From contig OZ252050.1 of assembly GCA_965247975.1 (NCBI GenBank), positions 558,001 through 622,000 on the forward strand: a stretch of 64,000 bases of DNA. Direction: 5' to 3'. Both the position numbers and the translations under genes were made by a program. Within the stretch, counting starts at the first letter, position 1; each line of letters starts with the position of its first letter. The stretch is from Taishania sp965247975. Lineage in GTDB: Bacteria > Bacteroidota > Bacteroidia > Flavobacteriales_D > Crocinitomicaceae. The notes under the pieces were generated by a model, which worked only from the letters and a program-made list of their open reading frames with translations, did not search any database and was not told the origin of the DNA. Positions 8,435 through 16,521 of this stretch are shown here, one piece after another.

Positions 8435-11143
8435 ATGAACATTTTTTTTAAAATAACTGCTGCTTTTGGCATGATTATTCTGTTGGTAACGGTAAGTTGT
8501 TCAACAGAAAAAAACACGTTTGTAAGTCGCTCTTTCAATGGAGTCAATGCCAAGTATAACGGGCTTTTTAATGCGAACGAATTACTCCGTTTATCCCTTG
8601 ATGGTTACCGTGCAAATTTAGACGAATCTTATTATGACATCGTTCCAATTGATCCCGTTCCTAGCGAAACAGAAGTCGAAGCTTATTATGCTCCAATCGA
8701 CACGGCCATTGCGAAGTGTACCAAAGTGATTACCGATCACAGTATGCCGAGCAATGACAAACCATCTAAGAAAAACGCTGAGCACAATAATTGGATTGAC
8801 GAGAATTGGATTACCATAGGTAAAGCTTCTTTTTACCGACGTGATTACGATGGTGCTATGAGAAATTTCAAGTTTATCAAGAAATTTTTTGAAGAAGACG
8901 CTTCGAATTATTTAGGTGAATTGTGGATGGCAAAAACCAATATTAAATTGGGGCAATTGACGGAAGCAAAATTTAATATCGATAATTTGGATAAGGCTTT
9001 GGAAGAACAAAAGTCTGGCGAAGCTTCCAAAAAAGAAGAAACGACTAAAAAATCCAAGAGCAAATCGAAGGCTGCTAAACAAAATAGTAAGAAGGGTTCG
9101 TCCAAAGATAAAGAGAAGAAAAAAGCCAAGTTTCCGAAAAAAATCATGTTTGATTTTGAAAAAACAAAGGCTGATTTAGCGCTTGCAAACAACGATAAAG
9201 GAAAGGCTATTCTGCATTTGGAAGAATCATTGAAACATGGGAAGAAATCATCGGAAGTTGGTCGAGTTCACTTCGTTTTAGGGCAACTTTATGAGGAACA
9301 AGGGAATGTTCAAGATGCTGCTCGCCATTACAAAAAAGCGAAAAAGAAAAACATACCTTTCAAAATGGCTTTCACCGCACGCATGAAGTATTCCATGCTC
9401 AACAATGGTGGAAAACAACGCAAAGAATTAAAAAAAATGCTGCGCGATGCTAAAAATGCTGAATTTAAGGATCAAATTTATTATGCCTTGGCGCAAGTTG
9501 AATTGAGCGAAGGAAATGAAGATTTAGCAGTTGAATATTTGACTGAATGTGCCTTTTATTCCTCTAAAAATACGCGCCAAAAAGGAATGGCATACGAACA
9601 ATTGGGTGATTTACGCTTCGCAAAGAGAGACTACATCAGAGCACAAAAATATTACGATTCCTGCGCTGTAGTCATTGGCGATGATTATCCGAATGCTGAT
9701 GCAATAAGAAGCAAAGCATCAAACTTAGCTGATTTGGTTATTGCGGTTGAAACTGCTCAACTCGAAGACAGCTTGCAACGAATTGCTAAATTGGATCCTG
9801 AAGCACAGGAAGCATTTTTGAAAAATGTTATCAAAAAAACGAAGGAAGAAGAGCAAGCACGCAAGCAACGTGAGGCAGAAAAATTAAGAGCGTTGCAGGC
9901 ATCGCAAGGAGCATTTAACCAAAACAGTGGCAGTAATAGCAGTAAATTCTATTGGAACAATCCAAAAACCATGGCGGAAGGCTACGATGAATTCGTGAAA
10001 CTTTGGGGTAAACGTGAAAACACAGACGATTGGCGACGCAGCCAAAAAACGCAGGTAGTCGAATTTAAAGAGGATGAACAAGATACAACGGCTGCAATAG
10101 ACTCTTTAGATCAAAATGCTGAAATCTTGGCAGATACTTTGACAGTCGAATATTTGTCCGCTAAATTACCAAAAACAGAAGAGGATTTTGCTGCTTCGAA
10201 TGCACGTTTGTTAGAAGCGCTTTACAATTCTGGGGTGATTTACAAAGAGCAATTGAACGAGAAAGAATTAGCGAAAAAGCAATTTAACTCAGTAATCGAC
10301 AGAGAGGTGGAGTCAGAATTTAATTTGATGTCGGCATTTCAGCTATACAAAATGTATGAAACAGCGGATCCAACTGCTGCAGCAACACAAAAAGGATACA
10401 TTTTAGATAATTATCCAAATTCAGACTATGCAAATTTCTTGCGCGATCCTGACTATTTTATCAAGAAAAAAGAACGTGATGCATTGGCAGAACAAGAATA
10501 CGTGACTGTGTTGAATCGCTACAATCGTAAAGTGTATGCTCCTGTTCAAGCAAAGGCGGAGGAAGTTATTGAAAACGAATTAGACAATGAGTTTCGATCA
10601 AAATACATGTTGCTTTACGCAATGTGTTTAGGACAAACAACTGAAGACAAGAAAGAACTGCTTCCGATTTTGGAGCGTGTTAAAAAGGAATATCCGAAAA
10701 CACCAGAGGCAACGCGTGCTCAAGAATTGATTGACATCATTAACAATGGTTATTCTGTAAATCAACCAACAAATTTTGATAAGAAATTTGATTTTGCTTA
10801 CGAAGAAAAACAAGTACACTTTGTATTAATTTTCCTAGGTGAAAAAGACAATCCTGACTTATCAAAAAACAAAGTTTCGGATTTCAACAAGGAATTTTTC
10901 CCGAAATCAAAAGTAAAAGTATCGTCTAAATTGTATGGTGATAATCAAAGTGTTATTGCATTGCAAGATTTTGCAACCGAAAATGAAGCAAAAGATTATG
11001 TGCGTAAATACAAAGCAACACGAAAGTATTTATTAGATTTACAGAAGGCAACCATCATTGTCATAACACCAAAGAACATGAAAACGTTGTTTGATAATCA
11101 TGATTTGCAACAATATCAATTGTTTTATGATGAATTCTACTAG
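8435..11143 (+). CDS. porW: T9SS/gliding TPR lipoprotein SprE/PorW
   Basis: A 902-residue protein with a lipoprotein signal (lipobox 'VTVSC', Cys22) followed by the family-typical 'STEKNTFVSRSFNGVNAKYNGLF'-type segment. TPR-like helical repeats run through the rest. A very lysine-rich low-complexity insert lies at about residues 190-230 (KKEETTKKSKSKSKAAK type). The C-terminal segment with 'EEKQVHFVLIFLGEKD' and 'FPKSKVKVSSKLYGDNQSVI' matches the end of SprE/PorW proteins. This outer-membrane-associated lipoprotein is required for T9SS secretion and gliding in Flavobacterium and Porphyromonas, which fits the six T9SS cargo proteins in this window. It is followed after 3 bases by bactofilin, so the two are probably co-transcribed. 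Confidence 0.88.
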   Translation: MNIFFKITAAFGMIILLVTVSCSTEKNTFVSRSFNGVNAKYNGLFNANELLRLSLDGYRANLDESYYDIVPIDPVPSETEVEAYYAPIDTAIAKCTKVITDHSMPSNDKPSKKNAEHNNWIDENWITIGKASFYRRDYDGAMRNFKFIKKFFEEDASNYLGELWMAKTNIKLGQLTEAKFNIDNLDKALEEQKSGEASKKEETTKKSKSKSKAAKQNSKKGSSKDKEKKKAKFPKKIMFDFEKTKADLALANNDKGKAILHLEESLKHGKKSSEVGRVHFVLGQLYEEQGNVQDAARHYKKAKKKNIPFKMAFTARMKYSMLNNGGKQRKELKKMLRDAKNAEFKDQIYYALAQVELSEGNEDLAVEYLTECAFYSSKNTRQKGMAYEQLGDLRFAKRDYIRAQKYYDSCAVVIGDDYPNADAIRSKASNLADLVIAVETAQLEDSLQRIAKLDPEAQEAFLKNVIKKTKEEEQARKQREAEKLRALQASQGAFNQNSGSNSSKFYWNNPKTMAEGYDEFVKLWGKRENTDDWRRSQKTQVVEFKEDEQDTTAAIDSLDQNAEILADTLTVEYLSAKLPKTEEDFAASNARLLEALYNSGVIYKEQLNEKELAKKQFNSVIDREVESEFNLMSAFQLYKMYETADPTAAATQKGYILDNYPNSDYANFLRDPDYFIKKKERDALAEQEYVTVLNRYNRKVYAPVQAKAEEVIENELDNEFRSKYMLLYAMCLGQTTEDKKELLPILERVKKEYPKTPEATRAQELIDIINNGYSVNQPTNFDKKFDFAYEEKQVHFVLIFLGEKDNPDLSKNKVSDFNKEFFPKSKVKVSSKLYGDNQSVIALQDFATENEAKDYVRKYKATRKYLLDLQKATIIVITPKNMKTLFDNHDLQQYQLFYDEFY

Positions 11144-11146
11144 ATC

Positions 11147-11563
11147 ATGTTAAAAAGAAAAGAAAAATTGCAGTTTGAAAGTCCAGAAAGACTGAATCGC
11201 CTTGTTGAAGGATCAAAAATTGTGGGCGATTTATTCGCTGATTCAAGCTTGAGAATCGATGGTGAAGTGCAAGGAAATATTTCAACGAGCTCAAAAGTTG
11301 TTGTCGGCGAAAATGGATTAGTAAAAGGAAACTTAGTTTGCCAAGAAGCAGATATCGAAGGTACAATCAATGGAACGGTTTCCATTGAAGGTTTGCTTAT
11401 TCTTCGCGATAAAGCAAAAGTTGTAGGAGACATTCAAACTGCTAAATTGCATGTAGAAGAAGGTGCTGTTTTTCTTGGTAATTGTAGCATGGGTAAACCT
11501 GATCCAAATAATAAAAGAGTAGAGGTTTCAAAAACAGAAGCAGAAGACAACGTTGTTTATTAA
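11147..11563 (+). CDS. Bactofilin (polymer-forming cytoskeletal protein)
   Basis: A 138-residue protein whose core is the bactofilin beta-helix: 'LVEGSKIVGDLFADSSLRIDG', 'GNISTSSKVVVGENGLVKGN', 'ADIEGTINGTVSIEG' and 'KAKVVGDIQTAKLHVEEGA' are successive rungs. Flexible basic N-terminal and acidic C-terminal tails flank the core, as usual. Bactofilins polymerise without nucleotide and scaffold cell-shape or wall enzymes. It starts 3 bases after the porW stop and ends 2 bases before atpZ, so it sits in one transcription unit linking the T9SS lipoprotein to the ATP synthase genes. Confidence 0.93.
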   Translation: MLKRKEKLQFESPERLNRLVEGSKIVGDLFADSSLRIDGEVQGNISTSSKVVVGENGLVKGNLVCQEADIEGTINGTVSIEGLLILRDKAKVVGDIQTAKLHVEEGAVFLGNCSMGKPDPNNKRVEVSKTEAEDNVVY

Positions 11564-11565
11564 TC

Positions 11566-11796
11566 ATGCTAAATGAGGACAAAAAGAAGTCGGTTCCAAA
11601 GTTTGCACGACTTTCAGGTATTGGTCTTCAAATGGGAGCTACCATTTTTTTAGGGGCTTATCTTGGAAAATATTTAGATGAAAAGTTTCCGCACGACAAA
11701 AGGTGGTTCACCATCGGATTAACGTTGTTTTCGGTTGCTCTTGCGCTTTATTTTGTTTTGAAACAAGTAAATAAAATCAATTCTGAAGATGAGTAA
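11566..11796 (+). CDS. atpZ: AtpZ/AtpI family ATP synthase accessory protein
   Basis: A 76-residue protein with two transmembrane helices (about 18-36 and 46-66). It carries the AtpZ-type pattern 'LSGIGLQMGATIFLGAYLGKYLDEKF' followed by a second helix. AtpZ/AtpI proteins assist c-ring assembly or Mg2+ handling. It overlaps the next gene by 8 bases and heads the ATP synthase genes, as in other Bacteroidota. Confidence 0.88.
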   Translation: MLNEDKKKSVPKFARLSGIGLQMGATIFLGAYLGKYLDEKFPHDKRWFTIGLTLFSVALALYFVLKQVNKINSEDE

Positions 11797-12172
11797 ACAA
11801 TTGATTCGGTTTGCTATAATTCTTTTGTTTTTCATGGGAATTGCGCTCGCATTGCACCTTGCTGTTCTTCATTTTAAAAAGCTTAGTCTTTCCATTGACT
11901 TACTTACGGTTACTTACTTATTTAATTATATTCTTACAATTATTTTTTTTGGATTGCTCTTGTTTTTTCATAAGAGAAGGTCTGATCAATTGGGATTTAT
12001 ATTTATGTTTTCAAGTTTCGCAAAATTCCTATTATTCTTTGCGATTTTGAATCCTATTTTACAATCTCCTGAAATCTCAAAGAGCTTTTCTTTCTGGGCA
12101 TTTTTTGTGCCTTATTCCATTAGTTTGACGATTGAGAGTGTCACCTTAGTGCGGATTTTGAAACATGCATGA
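11789..12172 (+). CDS. Four-helix membrane protein between atpZ and atpB (DUF6168-like)
   Basis: A 127-residue very hydrophobic protein with four predicted membrane helices (about 7-28, 42-62, 70-88 and 98-122). Its position between atpZ and atpB and the 'QLGFIFMFSSFAKFLLFF' third helix resemble DUF6168 proteins of Flavobacteriia; that assignment is from memory. By place it may serve a role like AtpI in c-ring assembly, but no such function is shown. It overlaps atpZ by 8 bases. Confidence 0.8.
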   Translation: MSKQLIRFAIILLFFMGIALALHLAVLHFKKLSLSIDLLTVTYLFNYILTIIFFGLLLFFHKRRSDQLGFIFMFSSFAKFLLFFAILNPILQSPEISKSFSFWAFFVPYSISLTIESVTLVRILKHA

Positions 12173-12222
12173 ATTTGGCTAAAATTTTCCTATTTAGTTG
12201 GTGCTATTCTGGAATTTATACC

Positions 12223-12230
12223 TACTTTTG
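12223..12230 (+). promoter_or_regulatory. Candidate -7 promoter box upstream of atpB
   Basis: TACTTTTG matches the Bacteroidota -7 consensus TAnnTTTG, with a TTG about 22 bases upstream (12198-12200). It lies in the 89-base gap before atpB and suggests a promoter for atpB-E-F-H-A-G separate from the porW-bactofilin-atpZ transcript. Confidence 0.5.
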
Positions 12231-12261
12231 CACCGATTTAGAAAAATAATAACTCAGTTAC

Positions 12262-13389
12262 ATGCATAATTTAATAAGATTCTTTCTTTTTTTAAGCTTA
12301 TCATTTTCGAGCTATGCGAATGAGACTCACGCCAAAGTTGATGATCATAATGCACCTGCTAAAGAGTTGACACCAGAGGAATTACGTGAAAAAAACACTG
12401 AATTCGTTAAGCATCACACAAAAGATTCACATGATTTTGGAATAGTGACTGATGAGAGTGAAGGCGCTCATTATGGATTTCCGCTTCCAGTTATTTTATG
12501 GGATGGTGGAATTCACTTTTTTATGTCATCTAAATTGAATCATGGTCATGCAACAGTTGAGTCAAATGGGAAGTTTTACCGACTAGATACACATTCAAAT
12601 AAAATATACAAAACAGATGCTACAGGTGAATTGACTCATGATGAACATGGTCATGTTACGAATGCAAAACCACTTGATTTCTCAATTACTAAAAATGTTC
12701 TCGTAACCATTCTCATGTGTGCGCTTATGTTTTTCGTGTTTAAAGGTTTCGCAAAATCTTATGCAACTGGACTTGCGCCAACTGGAGCCGCGAAATTTTT
12801 TGAGCCGATAGTGCTTTTTATACGTGATGATATTGCTATTCCGAATATTGGAGAGAAACACTATAAAAAATACATGAACTATTTGTTAACTGTATTTTTC
12901 TTTATTTGGTTTTTGAATCTAGCAGGTATGACGCCACTGGGGATTAACGTCACAGGAAACATCGCGTTGACATTTGCATTGGCTTTGATTACGTTCGTAA
13001 TTACGCATGCGACATCTAAGAAAGACTATTGGATGCACATTTTCTGGATGCCAGGAGTGCCTGTGCCAATGAAAATTTTATTAATTCCAATTGAATTGGT
13101 TGGGATATTTGTTAAGCCATTTGCATTAATGATTCGTTTGTATGCAAATATGTTGGCTGGTCACATTGTATTGGGAAGTTTGATTGCAGCAGTTTTCTAT
13201 TTTAATAATATTGGAGCTAAAGGAGCCTTTTTAGGATTGACCTTTTTCATGAATATTATAGAAGTTTTAGTAGCATTGTTGCAAGCATATATTTTTACAA
13301 TGCTTACTGCTTTGTATTTTGGTTCAGCTTCCGCTGAGCACGAGCACGAACATGAGCATGGACATGATTTGGCGCACGCCGGACATTAA
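12262..13389 (+). CDS. atpB: F0F1 ATP synthase subunit a
   Basis: A 375-residue proton-channel subunit. Bacteroidota-type architecture: a cleavable-looking signal (about 1-19), a long periplasmic histidine-rich region (about 20-150), then the conserved helices. The essential arginine is in 'FALMIRLYANMLAGHIVLG', and 'LNLAGMTPLGINVTGNI' marks the preceding conserved segment. The C-terminus ends in an unusual run of alternating His/Glu (HEHEHEHGHD...). First gene of the F0 set, 36 bases before atpE. The N-terminal extension makes it longer than the E. coli protein (about 270 residues). Confidence 0.97.
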   Translation: MHNLIRFFLFLSLSFSSYANETHAKVDDHNAPAKELTPEELREKNTEFVKHHTKDSHDFGIVTDESEGAHYGFPLPVILWDGGIHFFMSSKLNHGHATVESNGKFYRLDTHSNKIYKTDATGELTHDEHGHVTNAKPLDFSITKNVLVTILMCALMFFVFKGFAKSYATGLAPTGAAKFFEPIVLFIRDDIAIPNIGEKHYKKYMNYLLTVFFFIWFLNLAGMTPLGINVTGNIALTFALALITFVITHATSKKDYWMHIFWMPGVPVPMKILLIPIELVGIFVKPFALMIRLYANMLAGHIVLGSLIAAVFYFNNIGAKGAFLGLTFFMNIIEVLVALLQAYIFTMLTALYFGSASAEHEHEHEHGHDLAHAGH

Positions 13390-13425
13390 TGAAGTTGTAT
13401 TTTTTAACCCTAAATAATAAATAAG

Positions 13426-13617
13426 ATGGATATCCCTAACATTGTAGGTGCAGGTTTAGTAGTAATTGGAGTTGGTATCGGTATTGGACGTATCGGTGGT
13501 TCTGCGATGGATGCAATTGCGCGTCAACCAGAAGCAACTAACAAAATCCAAACTGCCATGCTAATCGCTGCGGCACTTATTGAAGGAATCGGATTTGCTG
13601 CAATTTTTGCATCATAA
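13426..13617 (+). CDS. atpE: F0F1 ATP synthase subunit c
   Basis: A 63-residue hairpin of two membrane helices joined by the polar loop 'ARQPEA'. The ion-binding carboxylate is the Glu in 'AAALIEGIGFAAIF'. The residue after it is Gly rather than the Ser-Thr pair of sodium-type rings, and helix 1 lacks the sodium-type Gln, so a proton-driven ring is inferred. Short spacer with a 'aaataaataag' purine/AT leader before the ATG. A strong hairpin follows the stop codon. Confidence 0.97.
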   Translation: MDIPNIVGAGLVVIGVGIGIGRIGGSAMDAIARQPEATNKIQTAMLIAAALIEGIGFAAIFAS

Positions 13618-13632
13618 TTCATTCCAATGGAC

Positions 13633-13667
13633 TCTCATGACCATAACGGTTGGTTGTGGTCATGAGA
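13633..13667 (+). promoter_or_regulatory. Strong stem-loop between atpE and atpF
   Basis: CTCATGACCA at 13634-13643 pairs perfectly with TGGTCATGAG at 13657-13666; one more T-A pair extends it outward. The loop is 13 bases. No T-tract follows, so full termination is unlikely. A hairpin directly behind the subunit c gene fits an mRNA-stabilising or processing element that raises subunit c output, which is inference. Confidence 0.7.
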
Positions 13668-13704
13668 TATTTGAATTCTAACCTATTTATCAAATAGAAG
13701 AAAA

Positions 13705-14205
13705 ATGGAAAAATTATTAAATGAGTTTTCAGTTGGTTTGTTCTTTTGGCAAACTGTTTTATTCCTAGCTTTATTATTTCTCTTGAGAAAATATGCTTGG
13801 AAACCAATTTTAAATGCAGTAAATGAGCGTGAGCAAAAAATTACTGAATCATTGGAACTTGCTGATAAAACCAAAGCTGAAATGAAATTATTAGCTTCTC
13901 AAAATGAGCAGTTAATGCAAGAGGCTCGCGCTGAACGAGATGCAATGATTAAAGATGCAAAAGCAACAACTACTAGAATGGTAGAAGAAGCTAAAGGAAA
14001 AGCAAAAGAAGAAGCTGATAAAGTGTTGGCAAATGCTAAGGCAGCTATTGAAGCTGAAAAATTGGCTGCGATGTCTGAATTGAAGACACAAATGGCTTCA
14101 TTCTCTTTGGAAATTGCAGAGAAAATCGTTAGAGGTGATCTTTCAAGTGACGACAAACAAAAAGCGTTGGCAGATAAATTAGCTGCTGATATTAATTTGA
14201 ATTAA
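13705..14205 (+). CDS. atpF: F0F1 ATP synthase subunit b
   Basis: A 166-residue peripheral-stalk protein. One membrane helix near the N-terminus (about 7-25, 'FSVGLFFWQTVLFLALLFLL') is followed by 'KYAWKPILNAVNEREQKI', the family signature, and then a long charged coiled coil rich in Ala, Glu and Lys. It dimerises and links the F0 sector to the delta subunit. Ends 7 bases before atpH. Confidence 0.97.
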   Translation: MEKLLNEFSVGLFFWQTVLFLALLFLLRKYAWKPILNAVNEREQKITESLELADKTKAEMKLLASQNEQLMQEARAERDAMIKDAKATTTRMVEEAKGKAKEEADKVLANAKAAIEAEKLAAMSELKTQMASFSLEIAEKIVRGDLSSDDKQKALADKLAADINLN

Positions 14206-14212
14206 GAACGCA

Positions 14213-14746
14213 ATGAAAAGTACGAAAGTAGCATCACGTTATGCAAAAGCACTTCTTGAATTATCCATCGAAAACAACAAGGTGGAGCAAGTTCTTGGTG
14301 ATATGAATTATATCCTTAGTGCAAACAATGAAACGGATGATTTTCAATTGCTTTTGAAAAGCCCAACGATTAAAGCAGCAAATAAAATTGCAATTTTCAG
14401 TAAAATATTTGATCAATTTGAACCTGTTTCTAAATCATTTGTTGATTTGATAACAAATAATGGGCGTGAAGGTATGCTTGTGGAAATTGCAAAATCATTT
14501 GGTGATCAAGTAAAAGCATTTAAAGGAATCGTACCAGTGACAATTGCATCAGCTGTAGCGCTTAGACAGGATACAAAAGAAAGTATTCTCGCAAAAGTTC
14601 GTACAGTTGTGAGCGGCACTTTGGAAGTAACTGAAGAAATAGATTCTTCCTTGATAGGAGGTTTTGTGGTGAAAATGGATGGAACGCAAATTGATGCTTC
14701 TGTTTCTAACCAATTAAATATATTAAAACAACACTTAACAAGATAG
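14213..14746 (+). CDS. atpH: F0F1 ATP synthase subunit delta
   Basis: A 177-residue OSCP/delta subunit. It opens with the family motif 'KVASRYAKALLELSIENN' and ends with the conserved 'IDSSLIGGFVVKMDGTQIDASVSNQL'. It caps the F1 head and binds subunit b. Normal length. Follows atpF by 7 bases and is separated from atpA by a 125-base gap containing a palindromic hairpin. Confidence 0.97.
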   Translation: MKSTKVASRYAKALLELSIENNKVEQVLGDMNYILSANNETDDFQLLLKSPTIKAANKIAIFSKIFDQFEPVSKSFVDLITNNGREGMLVEIAKSFGDQVKAFKGIVPVTIASAVALRQDTKESILAKVRTVVSGTLEVTEEIDSSLIGGFVVKMDGTQIDASVSNQLNILKQHLTR

Positions 14747-14766
14747 ACAAGAAAGCAATGTTTTCG

Positions 14767-14795
14767 TTCTCTCAATCAATTGATTGATGTGAGAA
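14767..14795 (+). promoter_or_regulatory. Palindromic stem-loop between atpH and atpA
   Basis: CAATCAATTGATTG at 14773-14786 is a perfect 14-base palindrome, flanked by TTCTCT and GAGAA that can extend the stem. No T-tract follows. Possible mRNA processing or stabilising element inside the atp operon. Confidence 0.5.
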
Positions 14796-14871
14796 AGATT
14801 CAAAAGTAAGAATGAAGTTTGAATCCTTCAATTTAGAAAAAGCAATCGAGTCACAATTAAAATAAAAACAA

Positions 14872-16446
14872 ATGGCGGATGTAAAACCAGCAGAAGTTTC
14901 TGCAATTTTAAAGGAGCAGTTATCAGGATTCCGTTCTGAAACTGAGCTACAAGAAGTTGGAACTGTACTTCAAATTGGAGACGGTATTGCACGTATTTAC
15001 GGATTAAACGGTGTTCAATACGGGGAGTTAATTGAGTTCGATGGAGGAATTCGTGGAATTGCATTAAACCTTGAGGAGGATAATGTTGGTGCCGTGCTTT
15101 TGGGTCGTGCATCTGAAGTTAGAGAAGGTGATACTGTTAAACGTTTAGGCCGAATCGCATCAGTAAATGTTGGTGAAGGAATGGTTGGACGTGTTGTAGA
15201 CACGTTGGGTAACCCAATTGATGGTAAAGGTCCAATTGCTGGTCAATTGTACGAAATGCCAATCGAGCGTAAAGCTCCAGGGGTGCTTTTCCGTCAACCA
15301 GTAAATGAACCATTGCAAACAGGTGTAAAAGCGGTGGATGCGATGATTCCAATTGGTCGTGGACAACGTGAGCTTGTTATTGGTGACCGTCAAACTGGAA
15401 AAACTACAGTTTGTATCGATACAATCATTAATCAAAAAGAATTTTACGATAGAGGTGAACCAGTTTTCTGTATCTATGTAGCAATTGGACAAAAAGGTTC
15501 AACGGTTGCTGGAATCGTTAAGAAATTAACAGATGCAGGAGCTATGGCTTACACAGTGGTTGTTGCGTCAAACGCTTCTGACCCTGCTCCAATGCAATTT
15601 TATGCTCCAATGACAGGCGCTGCTATTGGTGAGTTCTTTAGAGATACTGGTCGTCCAGCCTTGATTATTTATGATGATTTATCAAAACAAGCGGTAGCTT
15701 ATCGTGAAGTTTCTTTGTTGCTTCGTCGTCCACCGGGGCGTGAGGCTTATCCAGGTGACGTTTTCTACCTTCACTCACGTTTGTTAGAGCGTGCTGCAAA
15801 AATCATTGCTGATGATACAATTGCCGCTCAAATGAATGATTTACCGCCTTCATTGAAAGGATTGGTAAAAGGAGGAGGATCCTTGACTGCACTTCCAATC
15901 ATTGAAACACAAGCGGGTGACGTTTCTGCATACATTCCAACAAACGTAATTTCGATTACAGATGGACAAATCTTCTTGGAAGGTGACTTGTTTAACGCAG
16001 GTATTCGTCCAGCGATTAACGTAGGTATCTCGGTATCACGTGTGGGTGGTAACGCTCAGATTAAATCCATGAAAAAAGTAGCAGGTACACTGAAATTAGA
16101 CCAAGCACAATACCGCGAGTTAGAAGCGTTTGCGAAATTTGGTTCTGATCTAGATGCTGCAACAAAATCTGTTTTGGACAAAGGTGCTAGAAACGTGGAG
16201 ATTTTGAAGCAACGTGAAGGTGATCCAATGTCTGTTGAAAAACAAATTGCGATTATTTATGTTGGTACAAAAGGGTTAATTCAACGTGTACCAGTAAATA
16301 AAGTGAAAGAATTTGAAACAGAATTCTTGAACTATTTGGACGCAAAACACGGTGATTTGTTAGCTCAATTGAAAGCTGGTAAATATACAGATGAGATTAC
16401 AGATACGTTGACTGACGTAGCGAAAGAATTGGCAAGCAAATATTAA
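14872..16446 (+). CDS. atpA: F0F1 ATP synthase subunit alpha
   Basis: A 524-residue subunit of the F1 head. The P-loop is 'GDRQTGKTT' (about residues 170-178), preceded by 'VDAMIPIGRGQRELVIG'. Other family marks are 'AIGQKGSTVAGIVKKL', 'IYDDLSKQAVAYREVSLLLRRPPGREAYPGD' (the last part is the alpha/beta signature) and 'RPAINVGISVSRVGG'. It alternates with the beta subunit, whose gene is not in this window. The ATG has 'aataaaaaca' upstream, typical of Bacteroidota, with no strong Shine-Dalgarno. Confidence 0.98.
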   Translation: MADVKPAEVSAILKEQLSGFRSETELQEVGTVLQIGDGIARIYGLNGVQYGELIEFDGGIRGIALNLEEDNVGAVLLGRASEVREGDTVKRLGRIASVNVGEGMVGRVVDTLGNPIDGKGPIAGQLYEMPIERKAPGVLFRQPVNEPLQTGVKAVDAMIPIGRGQRELVIGDRQTGKTTVCIDTIINQKEFYDRGEPVFCIYVAIGQKGSTVAGIVKKLTDAGAMAYTVVVASNASDPAPMQFYAPMTGAAIGEFFRDTGRPALIIYDDLSKQAVAYREVSLLLRRPPGREAYPGDVFYLHSRLLERAAKIIADDTIAAQMNDLPPSLKGLVKGGGSLTALPIIETQAGDVSAYIPTNVISITDGQIFLEGDLFNAGIRPAINVGISVSRVGGNAQIKSMKKVAGTLKLDQAQYRELEAFAKFGSDLDAATKSVLDKGARNVEILKQREGDPMSVEKQIAIIYVGTKGLIQRVPVNKVKEFETEFLNYLDAKHGDLLAQLKAGKYTDEITDTLTDVAKELASKY

Positions 16447-16463
16447 GAATTACAGATGAACGG

Positions 16464-16508
16464 ATTGGCAGATTGTTAGAAATCTGCTAATCTGAATCTG
16501 CTAATCTG
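16464..16508 (+). repeat. Hairpin plus 14-bp tandem repeat between atpA and atpG
   Basis: AATCTGCTAATCTG occurs twice head-to-tail without a gap (16481-16494 and 16495-16508). ATTGGCAGATT at 16464-16474 is an almost perfect inverted copy of the first repeat's start (one G-U pair), so the RNA can fold into either of two alternative hairpins. No T-tract. Confidence 0.75.
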
Positions 16509-16521
16509 AAATTATAAAAGA

